Part shown: positions 44,564-53,572 of the stretch, piece after piece
How positions within the stretch are numbered: position 1 is the first letter of the stretch
How the letters are laid out: each line of letters begins with the position of its first letter
NCBI GenBank assembly: GCA_029846755.1
Contig: JARWBI010000008.1
Location: forward strand, 62,001 to 126,000
Length of the DNA: 64,000 nt
Direction of reading: 5' to 3'
DNA from: Falsirhodobacter flavus
GTDB lineage: Bacteria; Pseudomonadota; Alphaproteobacteria; Rhodobacterales; Rhodobacteraceae
Notes under the pieces: generated by a model
Told to the model about the DNA's origin: nothing
Database searches by the model: none
The model's input: the letters and a program-made list of their open reading frames with translations, nothing else
Made by a program: the position numbers and the translations under genes

Positions 44564-44611
44564 GGGGCCCTCCGGGATGGGGTGGCCGGGGCTTAGCGCC
44601 CCGGCGGGCCG

Positions 44612-46111
44612 TCAGCTCGATTTCAGTTGCAGCTTGGCCAGTTGCAATTCGACCGCGTTGGCGATGGTCGGCGTGAAGTCGATGCGCGGGCCGATCCGCA
44701 TATAGTTGACCATGTGGAAGAGCGGCACGTCCGAGACGATGTCCTGATAGATCATGCGGAACACCTCGTTATACGCCGCCTCGCGTTCGTCGCCGGACAA
44801 GGTGGCCGCCTTTTCGATCAGCGCGTCAAGCTCGGGGTTGTGCAGCTCGCTCTGCCGTCCGTTCGAGTGGTATTTGAAATAGACGGTGAAGGCCGCGTCG
44901 CCGCTGTTGTTGTCGTGCATGGTCAGGAAGATGTTGGGCTTGCGGGCCGGATCGAAGGGCTTATTCGCCACCTCCAGCCACTGCGACATTTCCAACGTTT
45001 CCATGTTCACGTTCAGGCCAACGGCGCGCAGCATCTCGCCCACGGCCTGCACGAACTCGTTGCTGTTGGCGAACATGGCGGGGCGACCGATCAGGCGCAT
45101 TTCGGTGTCAACGGGAACGCCGTCCGCCTTGGCTTCGGCCAGCAGACGCATCGCCTCGTCGGGGTCGTATTCCCACGGGGTCAGGCTGTCGTTCCAGCCG
45201 AAAACGTTGGGCCCGACCTGCTGCGTCGCCTCGGTCGCTTCTTCGGACAGGATGGTGCCAAGGAAGGCGGTGCGGTCGATGGCAAGGTTGATCGCGCGGC
45301 GCACGCGGATGTCGTTCAGCGGCGGCACATCGACGCTAAGCCGGAACATCGCGCTGTCGGAGTTGGGATAGACCTTGTCCATATCCGGATCGGTCGCATC
45401 CTGCGGCGCGATGGAAAACGCGAGGTCCGCCTCGTTAGTCGCCACCATCGCCGCCACGACCGAGGATTCCGACCGCCAGACATAGGTCGCCTTGGTGATC
45501 ACAGGCTCCTCGCCCCAGTATTCGCCCGAGCGTTCGAGGGTCACGTCCTGCCCCTGCACCCATTCGACGAAACGATAGGGGCCGGTGCCGATGGGCTCGT
45601 TGGTATAGACCCCGAGAGGTGTGTTGGGCGAGGAGATCGCCATCTGCGCAAGCAGCGTCGGCAGGATCGGGCTGGGCTGGGCGGTGGTGAACTTGACCGT
45701 CAGCGGATCGACCGCCGTTGCCGTGATGTCCACCCCGTCAAAGAACTTGGTGCGTGTGATGCAGGTCAGCGCCGGATCGATGGTGCGCTCCATCGCCGCG
45801 ATTACCGCAGCGGCGTCGAAGGGCGCGCCGTCGTGGAAGGTCACGCCTTCGCGCAGCTTGAAGGTCCATTCGGTTGGGCTGTCCTGCGTCCAGCTTGTCG
45901 CCAGACGCGGCATCAGCGTGGCGTCGGCATAGTTCAGTTCCACCAGCGTTTCGACCACGTTCTGCTTGATGATCCGTCCGATGACGGAGCGCGGCATCTC
46001 GCACGGGTCAAGACGATCGGGACCTGCGGGCAGGACGATCTTCACCTCGGTTTCGGGACCCGCCAAGGCGGGGGACGCACAGGCCAGCAAGGCCAAAATA
46101 ATATGTCGCAT
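44612..46111 (-). CDS. ABC periplasmic binding protein, family 5 (peptide/nickel/opine)
   Basis: A 499-residue binding protein. The signal peptide MRHIILALLACASPALA is cleaved before GPETE. Family blocks are clear: LPAGPDRLDPC near the N-terminus, LATSWTQDSPTEWTFKLREGVTFHDGAPFDAAAV, GTGPYRFVEW and ALIEKAATLSGDEREAAYNEVFRMIYQD. The family binds peptides, nickel chelates, opines or glutathione conjugates. Association with an RraA aldolase upstream suggests a carboxylate conjugate here. GGAGGAG precedes the ATG. Confidence 0.94.
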   Translation of the reverse strand: MRHIILALLACASPALAGPETEVKIVLPAGPDRLDPCEMPRSVIGRIIKQNVVETLVELNYADATLMPRLATSWTQDSPTEWTFKLREGVTFHDGAPFDAAAVIAAMERTIDPALTCITRTKFFDGVDITATAVDPLTVKFTTAQPSPILPTLLAQMAISSPNTPLGVYTNEPIGTGPYRFVEWVQGQDVTLERSGEYWGEEPVITKATYVWRSESSVVAAMVATNEADLAFSIAPQDATDPDMDKVYPNSDSAMFRLSVDVPPLNDIRVRRAINLAIDRTAFLGTILSEEATEATQQVGPNVFGWNDSLTPWEYDPDEAMRLLAEAKADGVPVDTEMRLIGRPAMFANSNEFVQAVGEMLRAVGLNVNMETLEMSQWLEVANKPFDPARKPNIFLTMHDNNSGDAAFTVYFKYHSNGRQSELHNPELDALIEKAATLSGDEREAAYNEVFRMIYQDIVSDVPLFHMVNYMRIGPRIDFTPTIANAVELQLAKLQLKSS

Positions 46112-46139
46112 AAAGGCTCCTCCCTTTTCGACGATGGTC

Positions 46140-46775
46140 TTATCCCGCGCGGCGGGTCATCTCCGTGATGGTGTTGCGGATTTCCGCGATCTTCAGACGC
46201 TCGTGCTCCTCCTTGGCACGGACGGCTGGCAGGATCTCGGCGGCGATTGCGGGGGATAGGGTGACGATGCCGTCGGCATCCCCGACCACCAGATCGCCCG
46301 GCATGACCACTGTGCCGCCCACTGCGATGGGCTGGTTCAGCGTGCCGGGGCCGTTCTTGTAGGGGCCGCGATGCGTCACCGCGCGGGCATAGACCGGCAG
46401 ACCCAATTCGCGGATCGCATCGACATCGCGGATCGCGCCATCGATGACGAAACCGGCGAGGCCAACAGTCATCGCCTTCTGCACGATGATCTCGCCGATC
46501 AGCGCCTGTGTGACATCGGCGCCGCCGTCCACGACCATCACGTCGCCCGCCCGCACCAGCTTCAGCGCCGCGTGGATGGCATGGTTGTCGCCCGCGCGGG
46601 TCCGCACGGTGAACGCCGTGCCGATGATCGTCTGCGATTTGTGATAGGGCAGCAGGCCGACCGCGCCCGGAAGGCGGTCCATGCAATCACTAATGATGGA
46701 GCTGGCGGTGCCCGTGTAATCGCGCAGCAAGTCGGCAGCAACCTGTGCGGCTGCCGGATATTCCCTGATCGTCAT
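46140..46775 (-). CDS. RraA-family 4-hydroxy-2-oxoacid aldolase/decarboxylase
   Basis: A 211-residue enzyme of the RraA fold. The Arg-Asp pair is in IDGAIRDVDAIRELG, followed by ARAVTHRGPYKNGPGTLN, the enzyme-type loop seen also in the protein at 27876-28580. It should need a divalent metal and cleave or decarboxylate 4-hydroxy-2-oxo acids or oxaloacetate. The start follows GGAGGGAC. It is the first gene of the leftward Dpp-type operon and is divergent from a LysR regulator. Confidence 0.88.
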   Translation of the reverse strand: MTIREYPAAAQVAADLLRDYTGTASSIISDCMDRLPGAVGLLPYHKSQTIIGTAFTVRTRAGDNHAIHAALKLVRAGDVMVVDGGADVTQALIGEIIVQKAMTVGLAGFVIDGAIRDVDAIRELGLPVYARAVTHRGPYKNGPGTLNQPIAVGGTVVMPGDLVVGDADGIVTLSPAIAAEILPAVRAKEEHERLKIAEIRNTITEMTRRAG

Positions 46776-46836
46776 CTGTCCCTCCGAAACGCGAATAGCG
46801 CTCTCCTCGCCTCGACGGTATGGGGGTTCCAATTTT

Positions 46837-46854
46837 ATAAAAAGCGATATTTAT
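46837..46854. promoter_or_regulatory. Candidate LysR-type operator
   Basis: ATAAA and TTTAT form inverted arms eight bases apart in an AT-rich block between the divergent RraA and LysR genes. The block may also contain the -10 regions of both promoters. Confidence 0.4.
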
Positions 46855-46891
46855 TGGCCGGAACAGGTGCATTTTATTCATATGAGGTCCG

Positions 46892-47806
46892 ATGTTCACC
46901 ATCCGCCAGCTCGAAGCGCTGTATTGGTCATCGTCGCTCGGCAGCTTCGAAGCGGCTGCGAGCTATCTTCACGTGGCACAGTCGACCATTTCCAAACGGC
47001 TGGCCGAGATGGAGCGTCAGTTCCCCGAGCCGCTCTTCGACCGCTCGGGGCGGCATTCGGTCCTGACGGTGCGCGGCGAAGCGATCCTGCAAATCGCCGA
47101 GCAGATGCTGCGCCTAAACGACCGCCTTGTATCCGCCGCGCGCGGCACGGATGCGGTGCCGCTGAAGATCCGGCTGGGCGTGACCGACCTTGTTGCGATG
47201 TCCTGGCTGCCGGAACTGGTGAAACGAATCGAGGCGACCTATCCGGGGGTGGAGATCGAACCGGAGATCGACCTGTCCAATGTGCTGATCGAGCGTCTTC
47301 TGGACCGCAAGATCGACTTCGTGATCTGCCCGCGCGGGACCTTGCAGCCGCAATTCATTAACGCGCCGCTGGATGCAATCGAACTGGTCTGGATGTGCAG
47401 CCCCAAACTGGTCGGCGACCGGACTTCGTTGACGCGCGAGGAATTGCTGTCGATGACGCTGCTGGCGCAATCATCAGGCTCTGTCCTGCGCCCGATGCTT
47501 TACCCAATCATCGACAACGAAAGCCTGACCTTCCGCAAGAAGATCAACTGCAACAACATGGGCGCCTTGGCAGAGCTTGCGGCCAGCGGGATGGGCATCA
47601 CGATCCTACCGCGTTCGTTCTTCGTCCGTTACCTGCAGGACGATCGCCTGCGGGTAATGGACACGCCGATCTACCTGCCCGAACTGAATTACTACGTCAC
47701 CTTCCGCAACGACTACTACCGCGAGTTCTTCGCGGGAGTTGCGCAGATCTGCAGGGATATTCGCGGCTTCAGCGAACATGCGGGGCGACAAAGAGAAGTT
47801 AACTAA
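46892..47806 (+). CDS. LysR-family transcriptional regulator
   Basis: A 304-residue activator. The N-terminal helix-turn-helix (IRQLEALYWSSSLGSFEAAASYLHVAQSTISKRLAEME) is typical, and the effector domain follows with LGVTDLVAMSWLPELVKRIEATYPGVEIEPEID and GMGITILPRSF. AGGT precedes the ATG. It is divergent from the RraA/Dpp-type operon and is its likely regulator. No functional subgroup can be named. Confidence 0.92.
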   Translation: MFTIRQLEALYWSSSLGSFEAAASYLHVAQSTISKRLAEMERQFPEPLFDRSGRHSVLTVRGEAILQIAEQMLRLNDRLVSAARGTDAVPLKIRLGVTDLVAMSWLPELVKRIEATYPGVEIEPEIDLSNVLIERLLDRKIDFVICPRGTLQPQFINAPLDAIELVWMCSPKLVGDRTSLTREELLSMTLLAQSSGSVLRPMLYPIIDNESLTFRKKINCNNMGALAELAASGMGITILPRSFFVRYLQDDRLRVMDTPIYLPELNYYVTFRNDYYREFFAGVAQICRDIRGFSEHAGRQREVN

Positions 47807-47894
47807 TGCAATCGAACGCTTTCGATCGTCCGTGCAGCTCTTACGTGGTCGGGATATCAAATCTATCTTTGCGAATGCCTATCGATACTGCGTT

Positions 47895-47998
47895 GCAGCG
47901 AATGGCGGCTTCGTCCCCCCCTGTCTGCCCGGCCGGCAGCGGGCACGCTTGACCAGCACCGGTGTTCAGAGCCCAAAGGCGACATTCGCATCCGCTGC
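47895..47998. repeat. Dispersed intergenic repeat, long palindromic copy
   Basis: The left half contains GCAGCGAATGGCGGCTTCGT and the right half CAGAGCCCAAAGGCGACATT followed by CGC. GCGAATG and CATTCGC are inverted, so the copy is a long imperfect palindrome filling most of the 307-base gap between the LysR gene and the LOV gene. Nothing else is seen in this gap except the LOV gene start signals. Confidence 0.6.
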
Positions 47999-48113
47999 GG
48001 CGAATGCAGTTGCAGCGTATGCTCATGCCCTGTCCCCGGTCTAAGATTTCCGTGAGGCGATTTCCCTTCCATCGACAGCGATGTATATGACGCGGGATGA
48101 AGCAGGAGCTTGC

Positions 48114-48674
48114 ATGACCGCCGATTTGCCCGCCGATCTCAAAACTTATCTTCTGCAATCGCGTGTCGCTTTGGCGCTTGCGGCACCGGACGGTGACTCC
48201 CCTCTCTTGCTCGTTAACGAGGGTTTTTCTGCTCTCACCGGATTTCAGGCTCGGGACGTGATCGGGAAGAACTGCCGCTTTTTGCAGAGAGATGCGGACA
48301 ACACGCAGGCAAAAGCCCGTATTCATGCGTTCTTTGAGCGCGACGACCAGTCTAGCGTTCGCACCGATCTGGTGAACTTCCGCAAGGACGGAACGCCTTT
48401 CATCAACTTGCTCTACATGTCCAAGCTGCGCGGCAGGTCCGGGGAGGTGCGCTACATATTCGCATCGCAGTTCGACATCAGTCGGTCTCGCCCGGAGTTG
48501 CTGGCAACCTATGAAGGCGAGTTGGCAGAAACGCTTAGCGGGTTGCGCCCGATCCTTTCCGAAACTGGCACGATCCTGGATGGCTCGTTGATCACTATCG
48601 CCAACAGCGCGACCATGATTGCACAAGCAAAGCTTTTGCTTTCATCACTTGAAGATGCACAACCGGGCGCCTGA
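48114..48674 (+). CDS. Short LOV-domain blue-light receptor protein
   Basis: A 186-residue soluble protein. Residues about 16-125 form a PAS/LOV domain with the flavin-adduct signature GKNCRFLQ (Cys54), the NxxxxR-type FMN contacts nearby (ADNTQAK), LVNFRKDGTPFINLLYMS and the final YIFASQFDIS strand with the conserved Gln. The rest (130-186) is a predicted helical segment that could be a dimerisation or output helix. No kinase or DNA-binding domain is present. AGGAG precedes the ATG. It lies 12 bases before a giant HWE kinase gene, so the two are probably co-transcribed and the LOV protein may sense light for it. Confidence 0.92.
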   Translation: MTADLPADLKTYLLQSRVALALAAPDGDSPLLLVNEGFSALTGFQARDVIGKNCRFLQRDADNTQAKARIHAFFERDDQSSVRTDLVNFRKDGTPFINLLYMSKLRGRSGEVRYIFASQFDISRSRPELLATYEGELAETLSGLRPILSETGTILDGSLITIANSATMIAQAKLLLSSLEDAQPGA

Positions 48675-48686
48675 GGTGATCCAGGA

Positions 48687-51600
48687 ATGACAAGTCAATT
48701 TGGGCCCGCGGTCGTTGGGATCGGCGCGTCTGCGGGGGGGCTTGAGGCTCTGCGCGATATGCTTGCGGCGGTCCATGTCCCATCGGGGATGTGTTTCGTG
48801 GTGGTCCAACATCTGGATCCAACGCATGAGAGCATGCTTGCACAGCTTCTGGACCGGCATACCGCGCTCGAGGTGTCCCAGGCAGAGGGCGGTGAGCGCG
48901 TCACACCAGATAAAGTCTTCATCATCCCGCCGGGACGCGGCCTGGCAATCAAAGACGGGCGTCTCGAACTGACTGACTTTTCCCAGCCGCGAGGGATGCG
49001 CCGTCCAATCGACGATTTTTTTGTTTCATTGGCCGAGGACCAGCAGGCTCGCGCCGCCTGCGTCATCCTGTCCGGAACCGGGGCTGACGGCACGACAGGT
49101 TTGCGCGCGGTCAAGGAAAATGGGGGCATTTGCGTCGTTCAGACACCGGAGAGCGCAAAATACGACGGCATGCCCCTCTCTGCCGTCGGAACAGGGCTGG
49201 TCGATTTCGTCAAATCGCCCTCAGAGATTGCAGAATGCCTCCGCGAGTTTTACGAGCGGAAAAGCGGAGATACCGCGCCGCAGGCAGGGGTCGTCGCAGA
49301 TCATGTCGATGAGTTGTGTCGATCCCTGCGCGCGGTCATTGGGCATGATTTCTCCGGCTATAAGAGAAGCACGCTTATTCGGCGGATCGAGCGCCGGATG
49401 CATGTTCTCGGCATTGACGCCGCCCGGGACTATCTGAATCGCGTGAAGGCGGATCGGGTTGAGTGCGATGCTCTGTTCCGTGATCTGCTCATCAACGTCA
49501 CACGCTTTTTCCGTGATCCGGCGGCATTCGAAGCCTTGGCACGGCTCGCACTGGATCCGCTCCTCGATGCGCGTGACGTCGGAGAAGAACTCAGAATCTG
49601 GGTTGCGGGATGTTCGAGTGGCGAGGAGGCCTATTCCATCGCCATGCTCGTTGCCGATCGGATGCGTCAGCGCGGAGACGTGTTTTCTCTGCAGATCTTC
49701 GCGACGGATATTGACGAGCAAATGCTGCAGATCGCCCGCGAGGGACGGTATCCGCTGTCAGCCATCGCCGACATCCCTGAAGGCTTGCGCGAGCGCTACA
49801 CGACGCCCCATGCGGACCATTTCAGCATCAACAGCGAGATCCGGGATGCGATCCGGTTTTCAAGCCATAGCGTTGTAAAAGACCCGCCATTTTCGAAGGT
49901 GGATCTAGTGTCGTGCCGCAACCTGCTCATCTATTTCGATGATAAGTTGCAACAGTCAGTGCTGCCTCTTTTCCATTATGCGATCCGGCCCGAGGGCTAT
50001 CTGTTCCTCGGACCCTCGGAAAGCGTCGGACGGTTCGAGCACCTGTTCCCCGCAATGGATCAACAAGCGCGTGTGTTCCAGCGCTCGCCGGGCTCACCCT
50101 CCTATCCTATCGATCTTCCCGGCAGCTACCGAGGCACATCGGCGCAAGGCCGTGCGCCCGCCCAGTCAGCTGGTCGCAGGTTCGTGACCGAGGAGGGCGC
50201 TGCAGTGCGACGGTTGATCGAACGATATGCCCCTGCAAGCATGGTCCTGGATCAGGACGCTGGGATTATCGCAGCCTATGGCCGGCTTGGAGCCTACTTT
50301 GATTTCCCAGTGACAAGGGAGGGCGGTTCGAGCGCCATATCTCTTGCCCGGCCTGGGCTTAGAAAAGTCATCGGACCTTTGCTGCGCCAAGCACGCGATA
50401 CCGCAAGACGCGCCATCGTCAAGGATGTGGAAGTTGTCAGCGAGTTTGGCACGCAGCCTGTCAACGTGATCTGCGATCCCCTTGCCGATGGCACGACGCT
50501 GCTTGTCATCAAGGAGGCTGGGTCTTTCCTGCCAGAACGCAGCTCCGACATCACTGAGCTTCAGAACACTGATGACAACCTCGACGCGCTCGAGGATGAA
50601 CTCCGAGCGACACGGCATCGACTGCGCTCAACCGTCGAAGAGCTCGAAACGGCGAACGAGGAGCTCAAAAGCTCCAACGAAGAAATGATGTCGATGAACG
50701 AGGAGTTGCAGTCGACCAACGAAGAGCTGGCGACGGTCAACGACGAGTTGAAGACGAAGGTCGATCAACTCACCGTCGCGAACTCCGACCTTCGGAATTT
50801 CTTTGCCTCGACGGATTTGGCGGTGGTCGTTTTGGATCGTGACCTCAATATCCGCAGCTATACCGACGCGGCCCGCTCGATTTTCCCCCTCCAGCCTACC
50901 GATCATGGCCGGCCTCTTTCGGACGTGGCCAGCCGCCTTGTCGACGACGAGTATATCGAGGATGCCAGGGCGATCATCGAAGGGTCCACTGGAAAGATCC
51001 GGCGCGTTCGTAATGCGAGCTCCGGCCAATCCTTCTCGCTCCGCTCGCTGCCGTATCGGCTTCAGAATGGAACAGTGGACGGCGTGACTTTGGTGTTCAC
51101 AGATATCTCCGATGCTCTCGACCTCGAGCGCAGCCTTGCAGAAGCACGTGACTGGCGTGATCTCGCGGTGAAGGCCGCGGGGATCGGCGTCTGGGAATAC
51201 CTTGTGGACGACGACAAATTTATCTTCGACGAGGCCGAGCAGGCTTTGTTGGATGCGCCGTCCGAAGGTGCCGTGGACGACATTCTCGCACGTGTGGTCT
51301 TTGCGGATGACCATGCAATGGTCAAAGAGGTTTTGGCCCGCTCCGCTGCCACAGGCGAGGATCTGGAGGTCAACTTCCGGACCCATGGGCCCGATGGATC
51401 GATACGCTGGATAAAGGGTCTTGGGCGTAAAATTCCCGGAGAGGGCCCCCTCCGCCTTGTCGGCGTTTCGGTCGATGTCACAGGGGAATACGCCATTGCG
51501 GAAACCCGGCAGTTGATGGTCCGCGAGATGAACCACCGGGTCAAAAATCTCTTCGCCATCATTGGCAGCATGATCATGGGCCAAGCTCGGACGCAAACCG

Positions 51601-52091
51601 ACGTGCGGACCTTTGCATCCTCCGTCCGGGAGCGGATCTCGGCTTTGGGCCGAACCCACTCGCTTGCAACATCGGACAGGATCGGTGAAGCGATCGATCT
51701 TGGTGCAATCCTGCGGACCACGATCGCGCCTTACAAGGATCATGCGTCCATCTGCATCGAAGGCCCGGATGTCCTTGTGCGTCCGGCATTTTTGTCGCCG
51801 CTATCAATGACCCTCCATGAGTGGGCAACAAACGCCGCAAAGTATGGTGCCCTTCGCAAGTCGTCTGGCGGTTTGCATGTGACCTGGCAGAAAATCGATA
51901 CCGGCGTGGAACTCTTCTGGCGTGAAAGCTTTGAACCCGTTGAGGTGCCGCTTGGCGAAGCAGGGTTTGGAACACGTCTCGTCGAGATGTCGGTTCGTCA
52001 GCTTGGTGGTGATCTGAAGCAGACAATAAGCAACAAGCAGGTCGAACGTATCTGCACATTACCAGGCGATGTTTTTGATGACCAAGACTGA
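48687..52091 (+). CDS. CheB-CheR-PAS-HWE histidine kinase hybrid
   Basis: A 1134-residue multi-domain signalling protein. In order: a CheB methylesterase domain (residues about 5-185) with its Ser15-His42-Asp134 triad (GIGASAGG, QHLDP, GTGADG); a CheR methyltransferase domain (about 205-465) with the SAM motif AGCSSGEEAYS and SCRNLLIYF; a long coiled coil (about 620-700, VEELETANEELKSSNEEM); two PAS-like domains (about 705-800 and 830-945); and a C-terminal HWE kinase domain with the phospho-His950 in REMNHRVKNLF, the WRE motif and GFGTRLV. It has no membrane segment. It may modify itself or a partner by methylation. Neighbours are a LOV protein and a response regulator. Confidence 0.93.
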   Translation: MTSQFGPAVVGIGASAGGLEALRDMLAAVHVPSGMCFVVVQHLDPTHESMLAQLLDRHTALEVSQAEGGERVTPDKVFIIPPGRGLAIKDGRLELTDFSQPRGMRRPIDDFFVSLAEDQQARAACVILSGTGADGTTGLRAVKENGGICVVQTPESAKYDGMPLSAVGTGLVDFVKSPSEIAECLREFYERKSGDTAPQAGVVADHVDELCRSLRAVIGHDFSGYKRSTLIRRIERRMHVLGIDAARDYLNRVKADRVECDALFRDLLINVTRFFRDPAAFEALARLALDPLLDARDVGEELRIWVAGCSSGEEAYSIAMLVADRMRQRGDVFSLQIFATDIDEQMLQIAREGRYPLSAIADIPEGLRERYTTPHADHFSINSEIRDAIRFSSHSVVKDPPFSKVDLVSCRNLLIYFDDKLQQSVLPLFHYAIRPEGYLFLGPSESVGRFEHLFPAMDQQARVFQRSPGSPSYPIDLPGSYRGTSAQGRAPAQSAGRRFVTEEGAAVRRLIERYAPASMVLDQDAGIIAAYGRLGAYFDFPVTREGGSSAISLARPGLRKVIGPLLRQARDTARRAIVKDVEVVSEFGTQPVNVICDPLADGTTLLVIKEAGSFLPERSSDITELQNTDDNLDALEDELRATRHRLRSTVEELETANEELKSSNEEMMSMNEELQSTNEELATVNDELKTKVDQLTVANSDLRNFFASTDLAVVVLDRDLNIRSYTDAARSIFPLQPTDHGRPLSDVASRLVDDEYIEDARAIIEGSTGKIRRVRNASSGQSFSLRSLPYRLQNGTVDGVTLVFTDISDALDLERSLAEARDWRDLAVKAAGIGVWEYLVDDDKFIFDEAEQALLDAPSEGAVDDILARVVFADDHAMVKEVLARSAATGEDLEVNFRTHGPDGSIRWIKGLGRKIPGEGPLRLVGVSVDVTGEYAIAETRQLMVREMNHRVKNLFAIIGSMIMGQARTQTDVRTFASSVRERISALGRTHSLATSDRIGEAIDLGAILRTTIAPYKDHASICIEGPDVLVRPAFLSPLSMTLHEWATNAAKYGALRKSSGGLHVTWQKIDTGVELFWRESFEPVEVPLGEAGFGTRLVEMSVRQLGGDLKQTISNKQVERICTLPGDVFDDQD

Positions 52092-52452
52092 CACCGTGCT
52101 GCTCGTCGAAGATGAACTTCTTGTGGCGATGGAGATACAGGATCTGATCGAAGAAGTAGGACTGGCCACTGAAGGGCCATATTCTACTGTCGCAGGCGCA
52201 AATGAGGCGTTGGGATCTGTTCAGGTGGCATGTGCAGTGCTTGATGTCCGGCTTCGGGATGGTGACATCTTTCCAGTTGCAGATGAACTTTGCGCGCGGG
52301 GCATCCCGATGATCTTTCATTCGGGCCACGCCACGCCCGACCAGATCACATCGCGTTATCCCGACGCCATCTTCTTCGAAAAGCCCTGCGTTCCAGCGCA
52401 AATCGTCCAGACAATCCGTCAATTGACGGGGAAAGAGCAACTCGTTGCGTGA
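52078..52452 (+). CDS. Single-domain response regulator
   Basis: A 124-residue receiver domain with no output domain. The acid pocket is VEDE near the N-terminus, the phospho-acceptor is Asp56 in AVLDVRLRDGD, Thr/Ser is in HSGHATP and Lys102 is in FFEKP. It overlaps the kinase gene and is its most likely phosphate acceptor. A start three codons earlier is possible. In alphaproteobacteria such single receivers after HWE kinases often feed stress pathways; no PhyR or EcfG gene is in this window. Confidence 0.9.
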   Translation: MTKTDTVLLVEDELLVAMEIQDLIEEVGLATEGPYSTVAGANEALGSVQVACAVLDVRLRDGDIFPVADELCARGIPMIFHSGHATPDQITSRYPDAIFFEKPCVPAQIVQTIRQLTGKEQLVA

Positions 52453-52606
52453 CGCCCGAGATATCAATATGCGCAGCGGATGGTGGATTCTCTGGGGCTC
52501 GTTGGCCTCGCTGTCGATCCTGATTGCTGTTTTGTAACTTGAACCTGCATGCGCGGGAACTCATTCTCGCGACGACATGTTGATCCCCGCCAGTTGGGAG
52601 GTGCGC

Positions 52607-53425
52607 ATGTTCATCAGGTTCGGTTACGACATCACGATTTCCTGCCCGCAAGAAACGACGCTGGTATCGCGTATGGCGATCCGGGACGAACGCCGCCCGG
52701 ATCTGGCGCAGGATGAGGTGATCGAGCTTTCCCCCGGCGCCCGGCGCCACGAATTCGTCGACGGGTTCGGCAACCGCTGTTTGCGGATTCTAGCCCCGGC
52801 GGGCGATCTGCGCCTGCGCGGCGACGGGTTGATCCGCGATGACGGCTTCCCCGACCCGGTGGAGCCCGGTGCGGGCGAGACCCCGATCCACCAGTTGCCG
52901 GACGATGTAATGCAGTTCCTGCTACCGAGCCGCTATTGCGAAAGCGACGAGCTTGGCAATCTGGCGTGGAGCCTGTTTGGCCACCTGCCGCCGGGATGGG
53001 CGCGGGTGCAGGCGATCTGCGATCATGTGAATGCCGGGATCGCCTTTAACTATCAGAACGCGTCGTCTTTTCGCACGGCAGCTGGCGCGCTGCGGGACGG
53101 GACGGGGGTCTGCCGCGATTTCGCCCACACGGCCATTGCGCTCTGCCGCGCCATGTCGATCCCCGCGCGATATGTGAATGGCTATCTGGGCGATATCGGG
53201 GTGCCGTATGGCGGGCCGATGGACTTCTCTGCGTGGTTCGAGGCGTTTCTGGGCGGGCGCTGGTATGCGTTCGATGCGCGTCACAACGTCCCGCGCATCG
53301 GGCGGATCAACATCGCCTATGGTCGGGACGCCGCCGACGTGGCGATGATCCACAGCTTCGGCCCGCATCTGCTGAAGAATTTCACCGTGGTTTGCGACGA
53401 GGAAACCGCCCTCGCCGCCGAATAG
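52607..53425 (+). CDS. Transglutaminase-like cysteine protease-fold protein
   Basis: A 272-residue protein with an N-terminal beta domain and a transglutaminase-like domain. The catalytic Cys169 is in GTGVCRDFAHTAIAL. Where most relatives have H-A-W, this one reads S208-A-W-F-E, then an FDARHN block with Asp223 and His226. The core may use the His at 226 or may be inactive; other members of this bacterial branch may share this. GGGAGGT precedes the ATG and gives the start; an upstream ATG is less likely. No signal peptide. Substrate unknown. Confidence 0.85.
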   Translation: MFIRFGYDITISCPQETTLVSRMAIRDERRPDLAQDEVIELSPGARRHEFVDGFGNRCLRILAPAGDLRLRGDGLIRDDGFPDPVEPGAGETPIHQLPDDVMQFLLPSRYCESDELGNLAWSLFGHLPPGWARVQAICDHVNAGIAFNYQNASSFRTAAGALRDGTGVCRDFAHTAIALCRAMSIPARYVNGYLGDIGVPYGGPMDFSAWFEAFLGGRWYAFDARHNVPRIGRINIAYGRDAADVAMIHSFGPHLLKNFTVVCDEETALAAE

Positions 53426-53456
53426 TCTGCAACGTGCAGTAGCCTTCTTCATAAGC

Positions 53457-53489
53457 GAACCCCGCCGGCGAGGGCCACCAGCGGGGTTC
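53457..53489. terminator. Bidirectional hairpin terminator
   Basis: A 9-bp perfect stem GAACCCCGC / GCGGGGTTC with a 15-base loop lies between the convergent transglutaminase-like and Dps genes. Confidence 0.7.
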
Positions 53490-53572
53490 TGTAGGACAGG
53501 GAGCAAGGCTTAAATCGACAGGGAGGAGTGTTGTTCCCGCAAAACTAGCTCGGCTGGTCCAGCTATTCCAGA

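Noticed and set aside
44627-46168. A 513-codon plus-strand frame opposite the family 5 binding protein
   Set aside because: It is antisense to a clear gene with signal peptide and family motifs.
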